Source: Bacteroidetes bacterium SW_9_63_38
Lineage (GTDB): Bacteria; Bacteroidota; Rhodothermia; Rhodothermales; Salinibacteraceae
Reading direction: 5' to 3'
Length of the DNA: 64,000 nucleotides
NCBI GenBank assembly: GCA_003022435.1
Contig: PXUA01000015.1
Coordinates: forward strand, 248,001-312,000
Part shown: positions 1-10,410 of the stretch, one piece after another
How positions within the stretch are numbered: position 1 is the first letter of the stretch
Layout of the letters: the number at the start of each line of letters is the position of its first letter
Notes under the pieces: model-generated
Seen by the model: only the letters and a program-made list of their open reading frames with translations
Database searches by the model: none
Told to the model about the DNA's origin: nothing
Position numbers and translations under genes: made by a program

Positions 1-1
1 T

Positions 2-2869
2 CAGCCCGACCTCAACTACGACAATCCCGAGGTCCGGGAGAAGATGAAGGAGGTGATGTTCTTTTGGCTCGACATGGGCGTGGACGGACTTCGCCTCGAC
101 GCGGTTCCGTATCTCTACGAGCGGGAAGGCACCAACAGCGAAAACCTCCCCGAAACGATTGCCTACGTGAAAGAGCTTCGGGCCGCTGTGGAGGACCGGT
201 ACGGGCCGGGCAAGGTTCTCCTGGCCGAGGCCAATCAGTGGCCGGAGGATACGCTCCCCTACTTCGGCGAGGACGCGGAGAGCAAAAGCACCGGCGTGCA
301 GATGGCATACAACTTTCCCATCATGCCGCGGATGTACATGGCCCTCCGGCGTGAAAACCGCCGCCCGTTGAAGGAGATGATCGACCTCACGAACGACATC
401 CCCGACGACGCGCAGTGGGTCCTCTTCCTTCGCAACCACGACGAGCTCACGCTTGAGATGGTGACCGACGAGGAGCGGGACTACATGTACCACGAGTACG
501 CGGCCGACGATCGTTTTCGCATCAACGCGGGCATTCGGCGGCGGCTGGCTCCCCTCCTCGGCGGCGAACGGCGGCGCATCAAGCTGATGACCGCTCTCCT
601 CTTCAGCCTCAAGGGCAGCCCCGTTCTCTACTACGGCGACGAGATCGGAATGGGCGACGACCCCTTCCTCGGGGACCGGAACGGCGTGCGCACCCCCATG
701 CAGTGGAGTCCCGACAAGAACGGCGGCTTTTCACGGGCCCCCCACCACAAGCTGTTTATGCCCCCCATCAACCGCGGGCAGTACAGCCACGAGTTCGTGA
801 ACGTTGAGAACGCGGAGGAGAACCCCCACTCCCTCCTCCACTTCATGCGGCGCCTCATCGCCCTGCGCCAGCAGCACAAGAAGATTTTCGGGCGAGGCAG
901 CTTCGAACTTCTGCCCGTAGAGAATCAGTCCATCCTCGCCTTTCTCCGCGAGTACGAGGGCGAGAAGATTCTCGTGGTCGTCAACCTGTCGCGGTTTGTA
1001 CAGTCGGTCCACATTGAGCCCACGTCCGACCTCACCGGCCTTGCCCCTGTCGAGCTGTTCGGACAGTCGGCCTTCCCGCCCATCGAGGAGGACGAGGACT
1101 ACCACATGACGATCGGCCCGCACCACTTCTACTGGTTCAAGCTGGTGCCGGACGCGGAGGTGCAGGAGGCCGACGAGTCGGAGCGCGATCTGCGCGTGGC
1201 GGACACCGGCCCGGACAGCCCCCGGCTTCCGGTACTCCCGGTCGCCGAAGGCCTCCAAAACCTGCTGGTGCCCACAATGGCCCGCGACCGCGGCCCCGAG
1301 CAGCTCGAATCGCTACTGCCCGAGTATATCGCCGACCAGCGCTGGTTCGGCGGCACGGGCGAGGCCCTCGAAACCGTCGCGGTGGAGGACGCAGTGCGCC
1401 TGGAGACCGATCCCGTCGTCTACATCTCGGTCCTCCACGTCGTGCAGAACGGCGAGGAGGCCTTCTACACGCTTCCCCTGATGGCCGCCGCGGAGGCCGA
1501 CGCGGATGCGATTCTGGAGGCGTTCCCGAAGGCCGCTTTGGCCTGGTTGGAAGTCGACGACACCAACGCGAGAAAGTTGGTGTACGACGCCACCGTCTCT
1601 CCGACATTCTGGGAAACGCTGTTCCGGTGGTGGCAGCGCGGCAGCAAGGGCCGCTCGCTGAAGGGCGTCTACAAGGCCGAGCCGTCCGACGAGGCGAAGG
1701 GGGTAGAGCCGGAGTCGATTCAGCTCTTCTCCGGCGAGCAAAGCAATACCTCCGCCGTCGTCAACGACGAGTACTTCGTCAAAATCTACCGTCGCCTCGA
1801 ACAAGGAACAAATCCCGAAGAAGAGCTCCTTACTCACCTGACAGAAGTAGACTTTCCATTCTGTCCCTGCCTGCACGGCACCATCAACTTCAGCCGGTCG
1901 CAGCGTCACTACACGCTCGGCATCCTACAGGAGGCCCTCCCGATCGAAACCAACGGCTGGACCTACGCCCTCTCGGCCACCAACAAGTTTTTCGATCGCG
2001 TCGAGAACTCCACGTTCCCGCGCGAACAGGCGCGCTCCAGCGATGCCCCCTCCAACATCGAAGAATGGGCATCCAATCCGCCGCGCGAAGCGTCGGTGCC
2101 GGTGTGGCTGGAGGAGGTCGCCCCGGAGCTGATTTCCCTGGCACGGGTTTTAGGGGTCCGCACCGCCGAAATGCACCGGGCCCTGGCCCAAGCCGAGGCC
2201 CCCGATCTGCGCCCGGAACCGGCACCTGCGGACGCCGGCCAGGCACTCGCCGAGAGTTTGTCGTCGGAACTGGAAGAGACGCGCCGCTTCCTCTCCCGAC
2301 ACCGCGATGAAATATCGGCTCCATTGCCCTCCGAGGCGTCCTGGCGCACGGCCGAAGAGCACATCGACACCCTCACCGACGTAGACGGCCTGCACAGCCG
2401 CATCCGTGTGCACGGCGATTACCACCTCGGCCAACTGCTCCGCGGGGACGGCGACTTTTACATTCTCGACTTTGAGGGCGAGCCGGCGCGCCCGCTCGAC
2501 GAACGGCGAACGCGAGACAGTGCGCTTCGCGACGTGGCCGGCATGGTCCGATCCCTCGAATACGCCGTGCTGGCCGCCTGGGAGGACCACACAGACTGCG
2601 ACCCCGACTACACGCCGTGGATCGACGCGCTGCTACGCTGGTCGGAGGTGACGTTCCTTAACGCGTACGCCGACACGGCGGAGGACGCCGACTTCCTCCC
2701 CCCCGCTCCCGCCCGGTACTCGTACCTCTGGGGCTATCTCTTCCAGAAGGCCATCTACGAGGTTCGCTACGAACTTAACCACCGGCCCGGCTGGATGTGG
2801 CTTCCCCTCCGCGGCCTGCGGCGGCTCCTCCACACCGACGATCCGGCGCCGGTCGACCTCCAATCGTAA
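2..2869 (+). CDS. treS: Trehalose synthase-maltokinase fusion (5' partial)
   Basis: Bifunctional enzyme: a GH13 domain interconverts maltose and trehalose, and a C-terminal kinase makes maltose 1-phosphate. The reading frame is open from base 2, so the true start lies outside the window. Counting from the ATG at 44, the GH13 nucleophile Asp lies in GVDGLRLDAVPYL (about residue 19), the acid/base Glu in LLAEANQWPED (about 62) and the third Asp in FLRNHDELTLEM (about 130). The maltokinase part begins near residue 430 (ADQRWFGG), with SGEQSNTSAVV and the catalytic IRVHGDYHLGQLL and YILDFEGEP motifs near 790-815. The fusion sits directly before glgB, the arrangement known from the GlgE alpha-glucan pathway. 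GlgE itself is not in the window, so that link is inferred. Confidence 0.93.
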   Translation, partial: QPDLNYDNPEVREKMKEVMFFWLDMGVDGLRLDAVPYLYEREGTNSENLPETIAYVKELRAAVEDRYGPGKVLLAEANQWPEDTLPYFGEDAESKSTGVQMAYNFPIMPRMYMALRRENRRPLKEMIDLTNDIPDDAQWVLFLRNHDELTLEMVTDEERDYMYHEYAADDRFRINAGIRRRLAPLLGGERRRIKLMTALLFSLKGSPVLYYGDEIGMGDDPFLGDRNGVRTPMQWSPDKNGGFSRAPHHKLFMPPINRGQYSHEFVNVENAEENPHSLLHFMRRLIALRQQHKKIFGRGSFELLPVENQSILAFLREYEGEKILVVVNLSRFVQSVHIEPTSDLTGLAPVELFGQSAFPPIEEDEDYHMTIGPHHFYWFKLVPDAEVQEADESERDLRVADTGPDSPRLPVLPVAEGLQNLLVPTMARDRGPEQLESLLPEYIADQRWFGGTGEALETVAVEDAVRLETDPVVYISVLHVVQNGEEAFYTLPLMAAAEADADAILEAFPKAALAWLEVDDTNARKLVYDATVSPTFWETLFRWWQRGSKGRSLKGVYKAEPSDEAKGVEPESIQLFSGEQSNTSAVVNDEYFVKIYRRLEQGTNPEEELLTHLTEVDFPFCPCLHGTINFSRSQRHYTLGILQEALPIETNGWTYALSATNKFFDRVENSTFPREQARSSDAPSNIEEWASNPPREASVPVWLEEVAPELISLARVLGVRTAEMHRALAQAEAPDLRPEPAPADAGQALAESLSSELEETRRFLSRHRDEISAPLPSEASWRTAEEHIDTLTDVDGLHSRIRVHGDYHLGQLLRGDGDFYILDFEGEPARPLDERRTRDSALRDVAGMVRSLEYAVLAAWEDHTDCDPDYTPWIDALLRWSEVTFLNAYADTAEDADFLPPAPARYSYLWGYLFQKAIYEVRYELNHRPGWMWLPLRGLRRLLHTDDPAPVDLQS

Positions 2870-3197
2870 CCTGTCCCCTGCCTCCACCGAAGACGCTAAT
2901 GCCTCCTTTTTGAATGCCCTCGACGCGTGGAAAGTGCATCCTAGCAGAATCAAGCACAGGCCCGGCGAGCAACGGCAGGCCGATCCACGCACATACTCCA
3001 CGTACGATCCAAGCCCTCCCGATTGGAGCCGGGAGAGGAGGGGATCTCACCCTGACAAAACCAAAATGTACGATTGCTCTGACGAACTTCGTTGACACAC
3101 TCGGTCCCGGACAGTTATGTTCTGGGGTATGCTTCCGCCTGGTCGCCGAAGCGCTTTCACGATCCCTTTTTGTTTTCTCATCTCAATTGCACGCCTC

Positions 3198-5063
3198 ATG
3201 CCGCAGCTCACCGACGACGACATTTATTACTGGCAGGAAGGCACCCACACTCATAGCTATGAGCAAATGGGGGCCCATCCCGACGAGGACGGCACCTGGT
3301 TCACCGTGTGGGCACCGAACGCCGAAGAGATGGAGGTCCTGGGCGACTTCAACGGCTGGAATCACGGAGAGGCGGTCCTGGAGCGTCGCGAGGGCGGTCT
3401 CTGGGAAGGGTATGTGGAGGGCGCTCAGCCCGGCGACAAATACAAGTATCACCTCCACGCTGACGGCGAGTGGGTGGACCGCACCGACCCCTATGCCTTC
3501 CAAATGGAGGCCCCTGCCCAGAACACCTACGAAGGGCTCTCGGCCATCATTCAAGACCTCGACGACTACACGTGGAGCGATTCGGACTGGATGGAGACCC
3601 GAGAGGGCCCGAGCCGCCTCCACGGCCCCCTCTCCATCTACGAGGTGCACCTCGGCTCCTGGATGCACGAGGAGAATGGCCACTCTCTCAGCTACCGCGA
3701 CATCGCGGAGCCGCTGGCTGACCACGTCGAGGAGATGGGCTTTACGCACGTCGAGTTTCTACCGCTCTCCGAACACCCGTACTACGGCTCCTGGGGCTAC
3801 CAGATTCTCGGCTATTACGCTCCCACCTTCCGCTACGGTGACCCCCAGGACCTGATGTACCTCATCGACTACCTCCACCAGCGGGACATCGGCGTACTCA
3901 TGGACTGGGTCCCGGGCCACTTTGCCACCGACCCACAGGGGCTCACCTACTTCGATCGCTCGCACCTCTTCGAGTACGAGGATCCCCTCATGCGCCACCA
4001 TCCGGACTGGGGGACGCGAGTATTCGACTTCGGCAAGAACGGCGTCCGCAACTTCCTGATCTCCAACGCCCTCTTCTGGCTGGACAAGTACCACGTCGAC
4101 GGCCTGCGCGTCGACGCCGTGGCGTCCATGCTGTACCGTGATTATTCGCGAGAGGGCGACTGGTCGCCCAACGTCCACGGCGGGCGCGAGAACCTGGAGG
4201 CCATCAGCCTGCTCCAGGACACCAACGAGAGCGTCTACGCCGAGTACCCCGAGGCCATCATGCTTGCAGAGGAGTCGACGGCCTGGCCCGGCGTCACAAC
4301 GCCCACCGAGCACGGCGGCCTCGGCTTCCTCTATAAGTGGAACATGGGGTGGATGCACGACACCCTCGAATACGTGAGCAAGGAGCCGGTCCACCGCAAG
4401 TACCACCACGGCGACCTTACCTGGACCCTCAGCTGGGCCTTCTCGGAGCACTACGCCCTCCCCCTCTCTCACGACGAGGTGGTGCACGGCAAAGAATCGC
4501 TCTGGGGCAAGATGCCGGGCGACGACTGGCAGAAGGCCGCCAACCTACGCCTGCTCTTCGCCCACCAGTTCGGGCACCCGGGCAAGAAGCTGCTCTTCAT
4601 GGGCAGCGAGTTCGGCCAGTACCACGAGTGGGACCACGACGACGAGCTCGAATGGTGGCTCACGGACCACGACCTGCACCAGGCCCTCATGTCGTGGGTC
4701 AGCGATCTGAACGAGCTGTACACCACCCACCCGGCCCTCTGGAACGACGAGGAGGACGGCTTTGAGTGGATCTCTTACGACGATAGAGAGAACAGCGTCC
4801 TCGCCTACCGTCGCCTTGGGGGCGGCGAGTCGCTCATCTTTGTGATCAACGCGACCCCCGTCGTGCGGGACGACTACCGCATCGGCGTACCGGACGCAGG
4901 CCTCTGGCACGAGTGTCTCAATAGCGACAGCGAACTGTACTCGGGAAGCGACGTGGGCAACGACGGCGCCGTGCACACCGACGCCATCGGCAAGCACGGA
5001 CGCGATCATTCGCTCGAACTCACGCTGCCGCCCCTCGGGGCCGTGGTGCTGGAACGGGAATGA
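3198..5063 (+). CDS. glgB: 1,4-alpha-glucan branching enzyme
   Basis: Introduces alpha-1,6 branches into glycogen-like glucan in the cytoplasm. I chose the ATG at 3198 ([12 protein letters not shown]), which gives 621 residues, the usual size; the frame is open upstream to an ATG at 3117, but that extension is unlike the family. A CBM48-type N-terminal domain is visible ([20 protein letters not shown]), followed by the GH13 barrel with the nucleophile Asp in [17 protein letters not shown], the acid/base Glu in [12 protein letters not shown] and [13 protein letters not shown]. It lies about 330 bp after the TreS-maltokinase gene on the same strand, consistent with joint alpha-glucan synthesis. 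It converges with the Lgt-family gene downstream. Confidence 0.95.
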   Translation: MPQLTDDDIYYWQEGTHTHSYEQMGAHPDEDGTWFTVWAPNAEEMEVLGDFNGWNHGEAVLERREGGLWEGYVEGAQPGDKYKYHLHADGEWVDRTDPYAFQMEAPAQNTYEGLSAIIQDLDDYTWSDSDWMETREGPSRLHGPLSIYEVHLGSWMHEENGHSLSYRDIAEPLADHVEEMGFTHVEFLPLSEHPYYGSWGYQILGYYAPTFRYGDPQDLMYLIDYLHQRDIGVLMDWVPGHFATDPQGLTYFDRSHLFEYEDPLMRHHPDWGTRVFDFGKNGVRNFLISNALFWLDKYHVDGLRVDAVASMLYRDYSREGDWSPNVHGGRENLEAISLLQDTNESVYAEYPEAIMLAEESTAWPGVTTPTEHGGLGFLYKWNMGWMHDTLEYVSKEPVHRKYHHGDLTWTLSWAFSEHYALPLSHDEVVHGKESLWGKMPGDDWQKAANLRLLFAHQFGHPGKKLLFMGSEFGQYHEWDHDDELEWWLTDHDLHQALMSWVSDLNELYTTHPALWNDEEDGFEWISYDDRENSVLAYRRLGGGESLIFVINATPVVRDDYRIGVPDAGLWHECLNSDSELYSGSDVGNDGAVHTDAIGKHGRDHSLELTLPPLGAVVLERE

Positions 5064-5175
5064 GAATTGAGTCGTGATGCGTGACGAGTAATGCGTGACG
5101 AGTAATGCGTGAGCCGTGACGGGGACTACTGCCTCCCCTCACGTTTCACACCCTCACGCACCACGCTTGCCCGCA
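5064..5175. repeat. Word-repeat spacer between convergent genes
   Basis: Short spacer between glgB and the Lgt-family gene. It holds near-tandem copies of a unit like GAGTAATGCGTGAC (about 5085-5115) followed by complementary words (CTCACGCA, GCATCACG, about 5152-5180), so both strands could fold into hairpins. It may act as a bidirectional terminator, but no clear U-run is present. The same words recur in other spacers of this window. Confidence 0.5.
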
Positions 5176-6045
5176 TCACGAATCCCGCTCCCAGGTGTAC
5201 AGGAGCCCTGCGAAGCCCGCGGCCATCAGGAGTACGGAAACAATCTCCGCCTGGGTCGGCGTGAGTCCGAAGACAGAATACTCCGGGTTGACCCGGATCT
5301 TCTCGATGAGAAACCGCTCCAGGCCGTTGAGCACGAGGTAGAGCGACGCAAGCCATCCGGCCCGAAACGGATGGCGCCGCAGGGTCCAGAGTACGCCGAA
5401 CAGGAGCACCGCCGCAATCATCTCATAGAGCGAGGTCGGGTACACCGGCTGCTCCGGCGGCCCGATAATGGCACGAGGATACGTCTCGGCCCACAGCCAC
5501 ATCGGGAGCCAGTCGGGCTTGGCGGCCACATCCGCCGCAATGCCCCAGTCCCCGTCCCCCGCCAGGTGACAGCCGAGACGTCCGATGCCGTAGGCCAGCA
5601 TGAGGCCCGGCGCCGCCGCGTCGGCCACGTGCGGCGCCGACAGGCCGTGGCGGCGAATGTACCAGGCAATCGCCCCGCCCCCGACCAGAAATCCGCCGTA
5701 AAAGGTCAGCCCCCCGGTCGAGAGCAGGAGCTGCGCTGGATAGAGCAGAAAGACCCCGGGATTGCCGAGAATGGTGAAGAGCTTCGCCCCAAGGATGCCC
5801 GCCACGGCGGCAATGATGACAATCGTGCCCACGAGCACCGACGGACTCGCTGTCTCAGGACCGTCGGGGCTCTCAACCTGCACCCCGTCGATCGCCCCGT
5901 TCGCGTACATCCGGTCCAGCTCGCGCCCGCCGAGCCACGCCCCGACGATAATCGCGAGGGCTACCAGGAAGCCGAACGAATAGATCGGGACCGGAAACGA
6001 GAGTCCAAACAGGTCCCGAAAAAGATCGCTGAGCCGCGGATACAT
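5176..6045 (-). CDS. lgt: Prolipoprotein diacylglyceryl transferase family protein
   Basis: Integral membrane enzyme family that transfers diacylglycerol from phosphatidylglycerol to the lipobox cysteine of prolipoproteins. The 289 residues show several hydrophobic segments, beginning with VPIYSFGFLVALAIIVGAW. The family core is recognisable: YGGFLVGGGAIAWYIRRHG, GRLGCHLAGDGDWG around the essential Arg, YPTSLYEM and the C-terminal ERFLIEKIRVNPEY. Some canonical residues differ (Tyr where many Lgt proteins have His before GG, and YPTSLYE rather than HPSQLYE), so this may be a lineage variant or a paralogue. Substrates are present in the window: four lipobox proteins. Confidence 0.8.
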   Translation of the reverse strand: MYPRLSDLFRDLFGLSFPVPIYSFGFLVALAIIVGAWLGGRELDRMYANGAIDGVQVESPDGPETASPSVLVGTIVIIAAVAGILGAKLFTILGNPGVFLLYPAQLLLSTGGLTFYGGFLVGGGAIAWYIRRHGLSAPHVADAAAPGLMLAYGIGRLGCHLAGDGDWGIAADVAAKPDWLPMWLWAETYPRAIIGPPEQPVYPTSLYEMIAAVLLFGVLWTLRRHPFRAGWLASLYLVLNGLERFLIEKIRVNPEYSVFGLTPTQAEIVSVLLMAAGFAGLLYTWERDS

Positions 6046-6657
6046 GGGCAGTCACGAATTGCGAGTGCCGGAGCGAACGACGATTGCATACGGTCATAGG
6101 AGACGCAGCCGACGCGGTTGCCGTTGGTCGACCGACACGGTGTAGAGCGAACAGACGCGTGGGGGCATGGAAGCATGGACGCTATGCTCGAACCGTTCCC
6201 CTCTGCTGCCCATCGATCAGGATTCGATGTCCAGTATGACGAATGACCTCTACGCCTCAAGGAGATGATCCCTCTCTCCTCGTGTGCGAAATTCGATATC
6301 GTATCCGCCTGCTAGAATCGGACGTATAGAGACGTCGATATCCCTCGAAGTACATGGAGATAACCCGCATACTGCAGTGTCAACGCTGATTGTTCATCCC
6401 CCAGTAGTTTGCAGGTTGTGCCCATCGGCGTATTGCGTATTCCGTGTTGCGTAAGGCTGCCTGCATCGTTCGGTCACGAATCACGTCTTCACGTTTTGGC
6501 CGCCTGTACCGACGCGACCGGCTCGTTCGTTTGTAAGTTGACGGTTGACGTCGCGATACCCACATACTCCCACACCCACATCCCTAACGGACTTGATCTC
6601 CGATGATGCTATGGGGTGTAGTAACACGTGCGGCGCTCATATCTCCCCGTGAGAAGC
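6046..6657. other. Intergenic region, no gene seen
   Basis: 612 bp between the start of the Lgt-family gene and the end of hisS. I see no convincing ORF or RNA gene. It contains recurring words (TATTGCGTATTCCG, GGTCACGAATCACG, about 6425-6490) and, next to the hisS stop, a CCCACACTCCCA/AACGGA-type motif (about 6560-6595) shared with the regions downstream of the DUF4293 and acs genes. Confidence 0.6.
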
Positions 6658-7971
6658 TTATGCCCCATCGACGTCGCACTTCGTCGTCAGGTAGTCGGTG
6701 AGCTCGTCGAACGGCACCTCCACCTGATCGCCGCTCTCCATCTCCTTGACGGTCGCCTTCTCAGCGTCCAGCTCATTGCCGCCGATGATGAGGGTATAGT
6801 CCGCCGCCTGCCGGTTAGCTTCGCGCATCTGCGCCTTGAGAGAGCGGCCCTTGAGGTCGAGCGCCACGTGGAGGCCCGCCTCGCGCAAATCCTGCGTCGT
6901 TTGGAAAACCCACCGCTCGGCCTTCTCTCCGAGCGCGGCAATGAACACATCGGCCGCAGGCCCCTTCGGACGGTCCGCCTCGGCCGCGTCGAGCGCCAGA
7001 AAGAGCCGCTCCATCCCCGCCGCAAAGCCCGTCGCCGGCACCGGCTCATCGCTCCCGAGCACCTCCGCCAGCCGGTCGTAGCGTCCCCCACCTGCCAGAG
7101 CGCTCTGCGCGCCGAGGTCCGCCCCCTCCAGCTCAAAGGTCGTCTCCGTGTAGTAATCCAAGCCGCGCACGAGAAGCGGATCCTCGACGTACGCCACGTC
7201 CAGATCCGCAAGCAACTCCTTCACCCGGTCGTAGTGCGCCAGACTCTCGTCGCTGACGTACTCGATGAGTTGCGGCGCCTCCTGCAGAATCTTCTGCTCG
7301 TGCTCCAGCTTCGTATCAAGGACCCGCAGCGGATTCGCCTCCAATCGACGCTGACTCGTCTCCGAAAGCTCGTCGGCGTACGGCTCCAGGTACTCCCGCA
7401 GCGCCTCGACGTATTTCTCACGTCGGTCGGGTGTGCCCAGCGTGTTGATGCGCAGCCGGGTGTCGGAAATCCCGAGGGCGTCATAGATCGCCGTCATGAT
7501 GGCAATGGTCTCCGCGTCGGCACGGGCGTCATCGGTCCCCAGAATCTCGATTCCGAACTGGTGGAACTGCCGATATCGCCCCTTCTGCGGCTGCTCGGCT
7601 CGGAAGCAGGGCCCAATGTAGAACAGCTTCTGCACGCCGCCGCGCTGATCGAGGTGGTGCTGCAAAAACGAGCGCACGACCGGAGCCGTCACCTCGGGCC
7701 GCAGTACATAGTTCGTCCCGGCCCGTTCAAAGGCAAACATCTCCTTCTGCACGATGTCGGTGCCCGCCCCCACCCCGCGGGCCACGAGGTCGGTCGGCTC
7801 CAGGACCGGCGTGCGGATTTCCTCCAGGTTGTAGCGCGCCATCACGTCGCGCACCGTGCGCTCCACGTAGCGCCACTCGGCGGTCGGCGCAACGCGCGTA
7901 CCGCCGTCGTCCGTGTAGGCGTCGGGCAGAATGTCGAACGTGCCTTTGATGTTTTGAAACGAGGTACTCAC
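6658..7971 (-). CDS. hisS: Histidine--tRNA ligase
   Basis: Class II aminoacyl-tRNA synthetase that charges tRNA-His. I place the start at the GTG at 7971 (VSTSFQNIKGTFDILPDA), giving 437 residues, because family members begin near this motif; the frame continues to an ATG at 8145 without family-like sequence. Visible motifs are PTDLVARGVGAGTDIVQKEM, motif 2 (GPCFRAEQPQKGRYRQFHQF), the histidine-binding LVRGLDYYTETTFE, and motif 3 (TGFAAGMERLFLAL), followed by a C-terminal anticodon-binding domain of about 95 residues (DVFIAALGEKAERWVF onward). Confidence 0.96.
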   Translation of the reverse strand: MSTSFQNIKGTFDILPDAYTDDGGTRVAPTAEWRYVERTVRDVMARYNLEEIRTPVLEPTDLVARGVGAGTDIVQKEMFAFERAGTNYVLRPEVTAPVVRSFLQHHLDQRGGVQKLFYIGPCFRAEQPQKGRYRQFHQFGIEILGTDDARADAETIAIMTAIYDALGISDTRLRINTLGTPDRREKYVEALREYLEPYADELSETSQRRLEANPLRVLDTKLEHEQKILQEAPQLIEYVSDESLAHYDRVKELLADLDVAYVEDPLLVRGLDYYTETTFELEGADLGAQSALAGGGRYDRLAEVLGSDEPVPATGFAAGMERLFLALDAAEADRPKGPAADVFIAALGEKAERWVFQTTQDLREAGLHVALDLKGRSLKAQMREANRQAADYTLIIGGNELDAEKATVKEMESGDQVEVPFDELTDYLTTKCDVDGA

Positions 7972-8208
7972 AGCAATGAGCTCGTGCGAAATAGATCGTG
8001 GTTCGGTCGAAAAGTGCACCCAGAAAAAGCACCGTCCCGCCTCCCGAGACGGAAAATGCAGACTCTCGAAGCGCTTTTTTCCAAAGAGCGTCTGACGGAA
8101 ACGGAGCAGTCGTCCCGTTGCACGAACAGGCCCCGCAGACGTCAACGAGGGGCCTCAGTGAGCGAAACGGATGTCCCCTTGTTCAGAGCCCGCTATATTA
8201 CTGGAACG

Positions 8209-8694
8209 TCAGCCCCGCAGCTCTGCTTCGCCCTCCCGAAGGATCTCGATGATCGTCCCCGGTTCGTTCACCTGTATCAGTCGCTTGCGCAGATCATCCC
8301 GGCTCACGAGGCGAGAGATGCGCCCAAGGATCTTAACGTGCTGCGATTTATGCTCCTCAGGCCCCACCAGCAGCAACAACAAACGCACCGGTTCATTGTC
8401 GATGGCTCCGAAGTCAACGGGCTCGGCGGTTGTCGCGAACGCCGCGACCGTTTCAGTGGCCGCCGATGTCTTGGCGTGCGGGAGTCCGAGCCCCTTCCCG
8501 ACCCCAGTCGACATCATCTGCTCGCGTTCAAAAATCGCCGAGCGGATTGCTTCGAGGCTGCTGATGCTCTCGTGATCATCGAGCACCTGCACGATAGCCT
8601 CAATCACCTCGGTCTTCGTTTGTCCCGGCAGACCGATGCGCACCTGTTCTGGACGCAGCAGCTGGTTGATTTCGGTCGTCTGGGTCGTCGTCAT
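8209..8694 (-). CDS. PTS EIIA (PtsN-like) domain protein
   Basis: Single-domain EIIA of the fructose/nitrogen type (PTS_EIIA_2), 161 residues from the ATG at 8694 (MTTTQTTEINQLL). The phosphorylatable histidine is His73 in KGLGLPHAKT, followed by the usual VRLLLLLVGPEEHKSQHVKILGRIS segment. Such stand-alone proteins normally regulate rather than transport. No EIIB, EIIC, HPr or sigma-54 gene is in the window, so the partner is unknown. An in-frame ATG at 8754 would add 20 non-family residues and is less likely. Confidence 0.88.
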   Translation of the reverse strand: MTTTQTTEINQLLRPEQVRIGLPGQTKTEVIEAIVQVLDDHESISSLEAIRSAIFEREQMMSTGVGKGLGLPHAKTSAATETVAAFATTAEPVDFGAIDNEPVRLLLLLVGPEEHKSQHVKILGRISRLVSRDDLRKRLIQVNEPGTIIEILREGEAELRG

Positions 8695-9531
8695 ACACGC
8701 GACCGGATCAATGAAGAAGACTGACGAATGCCGGCACTCCTCCCTCAGTGACACTCCTCACCACCGACGTTTGCCATCGGCGATGGGGAAAATACACCTA
8801 CACGATATCACACGAAACCGTCTTTTTCACGTGCGAACAGGAAATTTGCTCGGGACCCGCGTCCAAAAATGCCAGAAATCGCAGTGTCTTCCTTTTCCGG
8901 AAGCCCTTCGATCTTTTCAGGACACGCATGCACAATAATTACCGGGATCCATTACGCCGTTTTTCGGCAGGTCCGTTGTCATAGTTGTCTCAGAAAAGAC
9001 CAGAGGTTCGAGTCTGCTTCTCTTCCTGGTCATAGACCGGGTGTCGTGCCCATGGCCGGGCCCGATCCGTTCGCGGACCACATGCTGACCGCTCCGCAGA
9101 CCGCAATATATTTGGTCTGAAGCCAAATCCGGGCTTCGAACTCAGGAACTGGATCTGAGCTTACTGGTCCGTGCACAGACAGACCCATACAGTTCCCGTG
9201 TGGGGGAGATGACGGCAGATGGTGAGGATCGTGTAGGGCCATGAGAGTATCCGTCGTATGGGGGTTTGGGTTGGTAGGCGCGACTCGAACGTGGGATCGG
9301 CGACCAAATCCGACAGCAAAATTCGGGAGTGGGGAGTATGCGTACGGATCCAAGCACATGAGCTTCATGCACATACTTCTGTGTCAGTGCTTCCCCCTAT
9401 ACCGAAGCCACCAGCTACTGCTGTTGCGGAATTCCCGATGTCAAAGAGTGTATGGCGTAACACATACTGCGGGAGACTGCCTGTGCTGTGCAGAGGCACC
9501 TGTGCGTTGCCGGAGCCTCCCGGAGCGGCGG
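8695..9531. other. Intergenic region, no gene seen
   Basis: 837 bp without a convincing ORF. It holds degenerate repeats: fragments resembling tRNA T-arms (GGTTCGAGTCTGC near 9015; on the minus strand TTCGAGTCGCGCCTACCA near 9275 and GAGTTCGAAGCCCGG near 9135) and a segment similar to one near 38.0 kb (AAATCCG...TTCGGGAGTGGGGAGTATGCGTACGGATCCAAGCACATG in pieces, about 9305-9362). None folds into a complete tRNA. Confidence 0.5.
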
Positions 9532-10362
9532 TCACGAATCAGTACGGGTAGGAGCCGAATCGGCCGCGGCCCTTCGGTCGAAGCGCGTCACGCCATCCCG
9601 CGTAAACTGTTCGTCCTCTGGCACGTACCGCCGCTCCTCGATGGTAAACGCCTCGGGGGAGATGGTAATCCGGTTGTAGAAATTGGTCGACTCGTACCCG
9701 GTGCGCCAGCGGTTGCTGGTGGCCGTGCCCGCACTGGCCACAACGACACGGTGGTCGGCAGGGATGATCTCGACGGGCTCGATACGGGAAACGTGGAGAT
9801 GGCCGCAGAGGATGAGATCAACCTCTTCCTCCACGGCGGTCTGAAGAGTGCGGCGGGCCTGTCCCACAATGTCGTGCGGCCCCAGCGACTGCATCTTCGT
9901 AAGGTGGTGGTGGAGCACGAGCACCTTGAAGCGCTCCTCATCCATCGGCCCAAAATAATCCCGGATGGCCTTCCGGTCGGCGTCCGCGACCCGGCCGCTC
10001 TTGATCGTGAACCCGTGCGCCGTACTGATCCCCAGTGCGGCCACTCCGTCAGTGTCGAACGTCGGCGCGAGGTCGTCGGTGATATATGCCTGGTACCGCG
10101 ACAGCGGGGTGCGAAGCCGACGGATGGGATGCCACCAGGGATGCACGTCGTGGTTGCCCGGTACCACCAGCGTGGGCGGGTCCAGGGACGCGAGCAGCTC
10201 CTGAGCGGCTTTGAACTCTCGGGATTGTGCCCGCTGCGTCAAATCCCCGCTCAGCACCGCGAGGGTAACATCCCCCCGGTTCACCTCTTCTACGAGTGCG
10301 TCTACCACCCCAGGGTGGCCGATGCGCCCGAAGTGCAGATCCGAAAAGTGCGCAATCGTCAT
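9532..10362 (-). CDS. Calcineurin-like metallophosphoesterase
   Basis: 276-residue binuclear metallophosphatase of the CpdA/class III nucleotide phosphodiesterase type. The ordered metal ligands are all present: HFSDLHFG (Asp8, His10), LAVLSGDLTQRA, VVPGNHDVHPWW, VLVLHHHLTKMQ and LILCGHLHVSRIEP. No signal peptide, so it is probably cytoplasmic. The substrate could be cAMP or another phosphodiester; the sequence alone does not decide. It is the next gene after the pyruvate dehydrogenase genes on the same strand, 48 bp from E2. Confidence 0.88.
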   Translation of the reverse strand: MTIAHFSDLHFGRIGHPGVVDALVEEVNRGDVTLAVLSGDLTQRAQSREFKAAQELLASLDPPTLVVPGNHDVHPWWHPIRRLRTPLSRYQAYITDDLAPTFDTDGVAALGISTAHGFTIKSGRVADADRKAIRDYFGPMDEERFKVLVLHHHLTKMQSLGPHDIVGQARRTLQTAVEEEVDLILCGHLHVSRIEPVEIIPADHRVVVASAGTATSNRWRTGYESTNFYNRITISPEAFTIEERRYVPEDEQFTRDGVTRFDRRAAADSAPTRTDS

Positions 10363-10410
10363 GGCATGCGCTGATCGGTCTGCGAGACGACCGACTCAGC
10401 ATGATCGAAA

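Noticed and set aside
9000..9290. tRNA-like T-arm fragments (TTCGAGT, TTCGAAG)
   Set aside because: Stem bases do not pair and no acceptor or anticodon arm can be built around them; at best decayed remnants.
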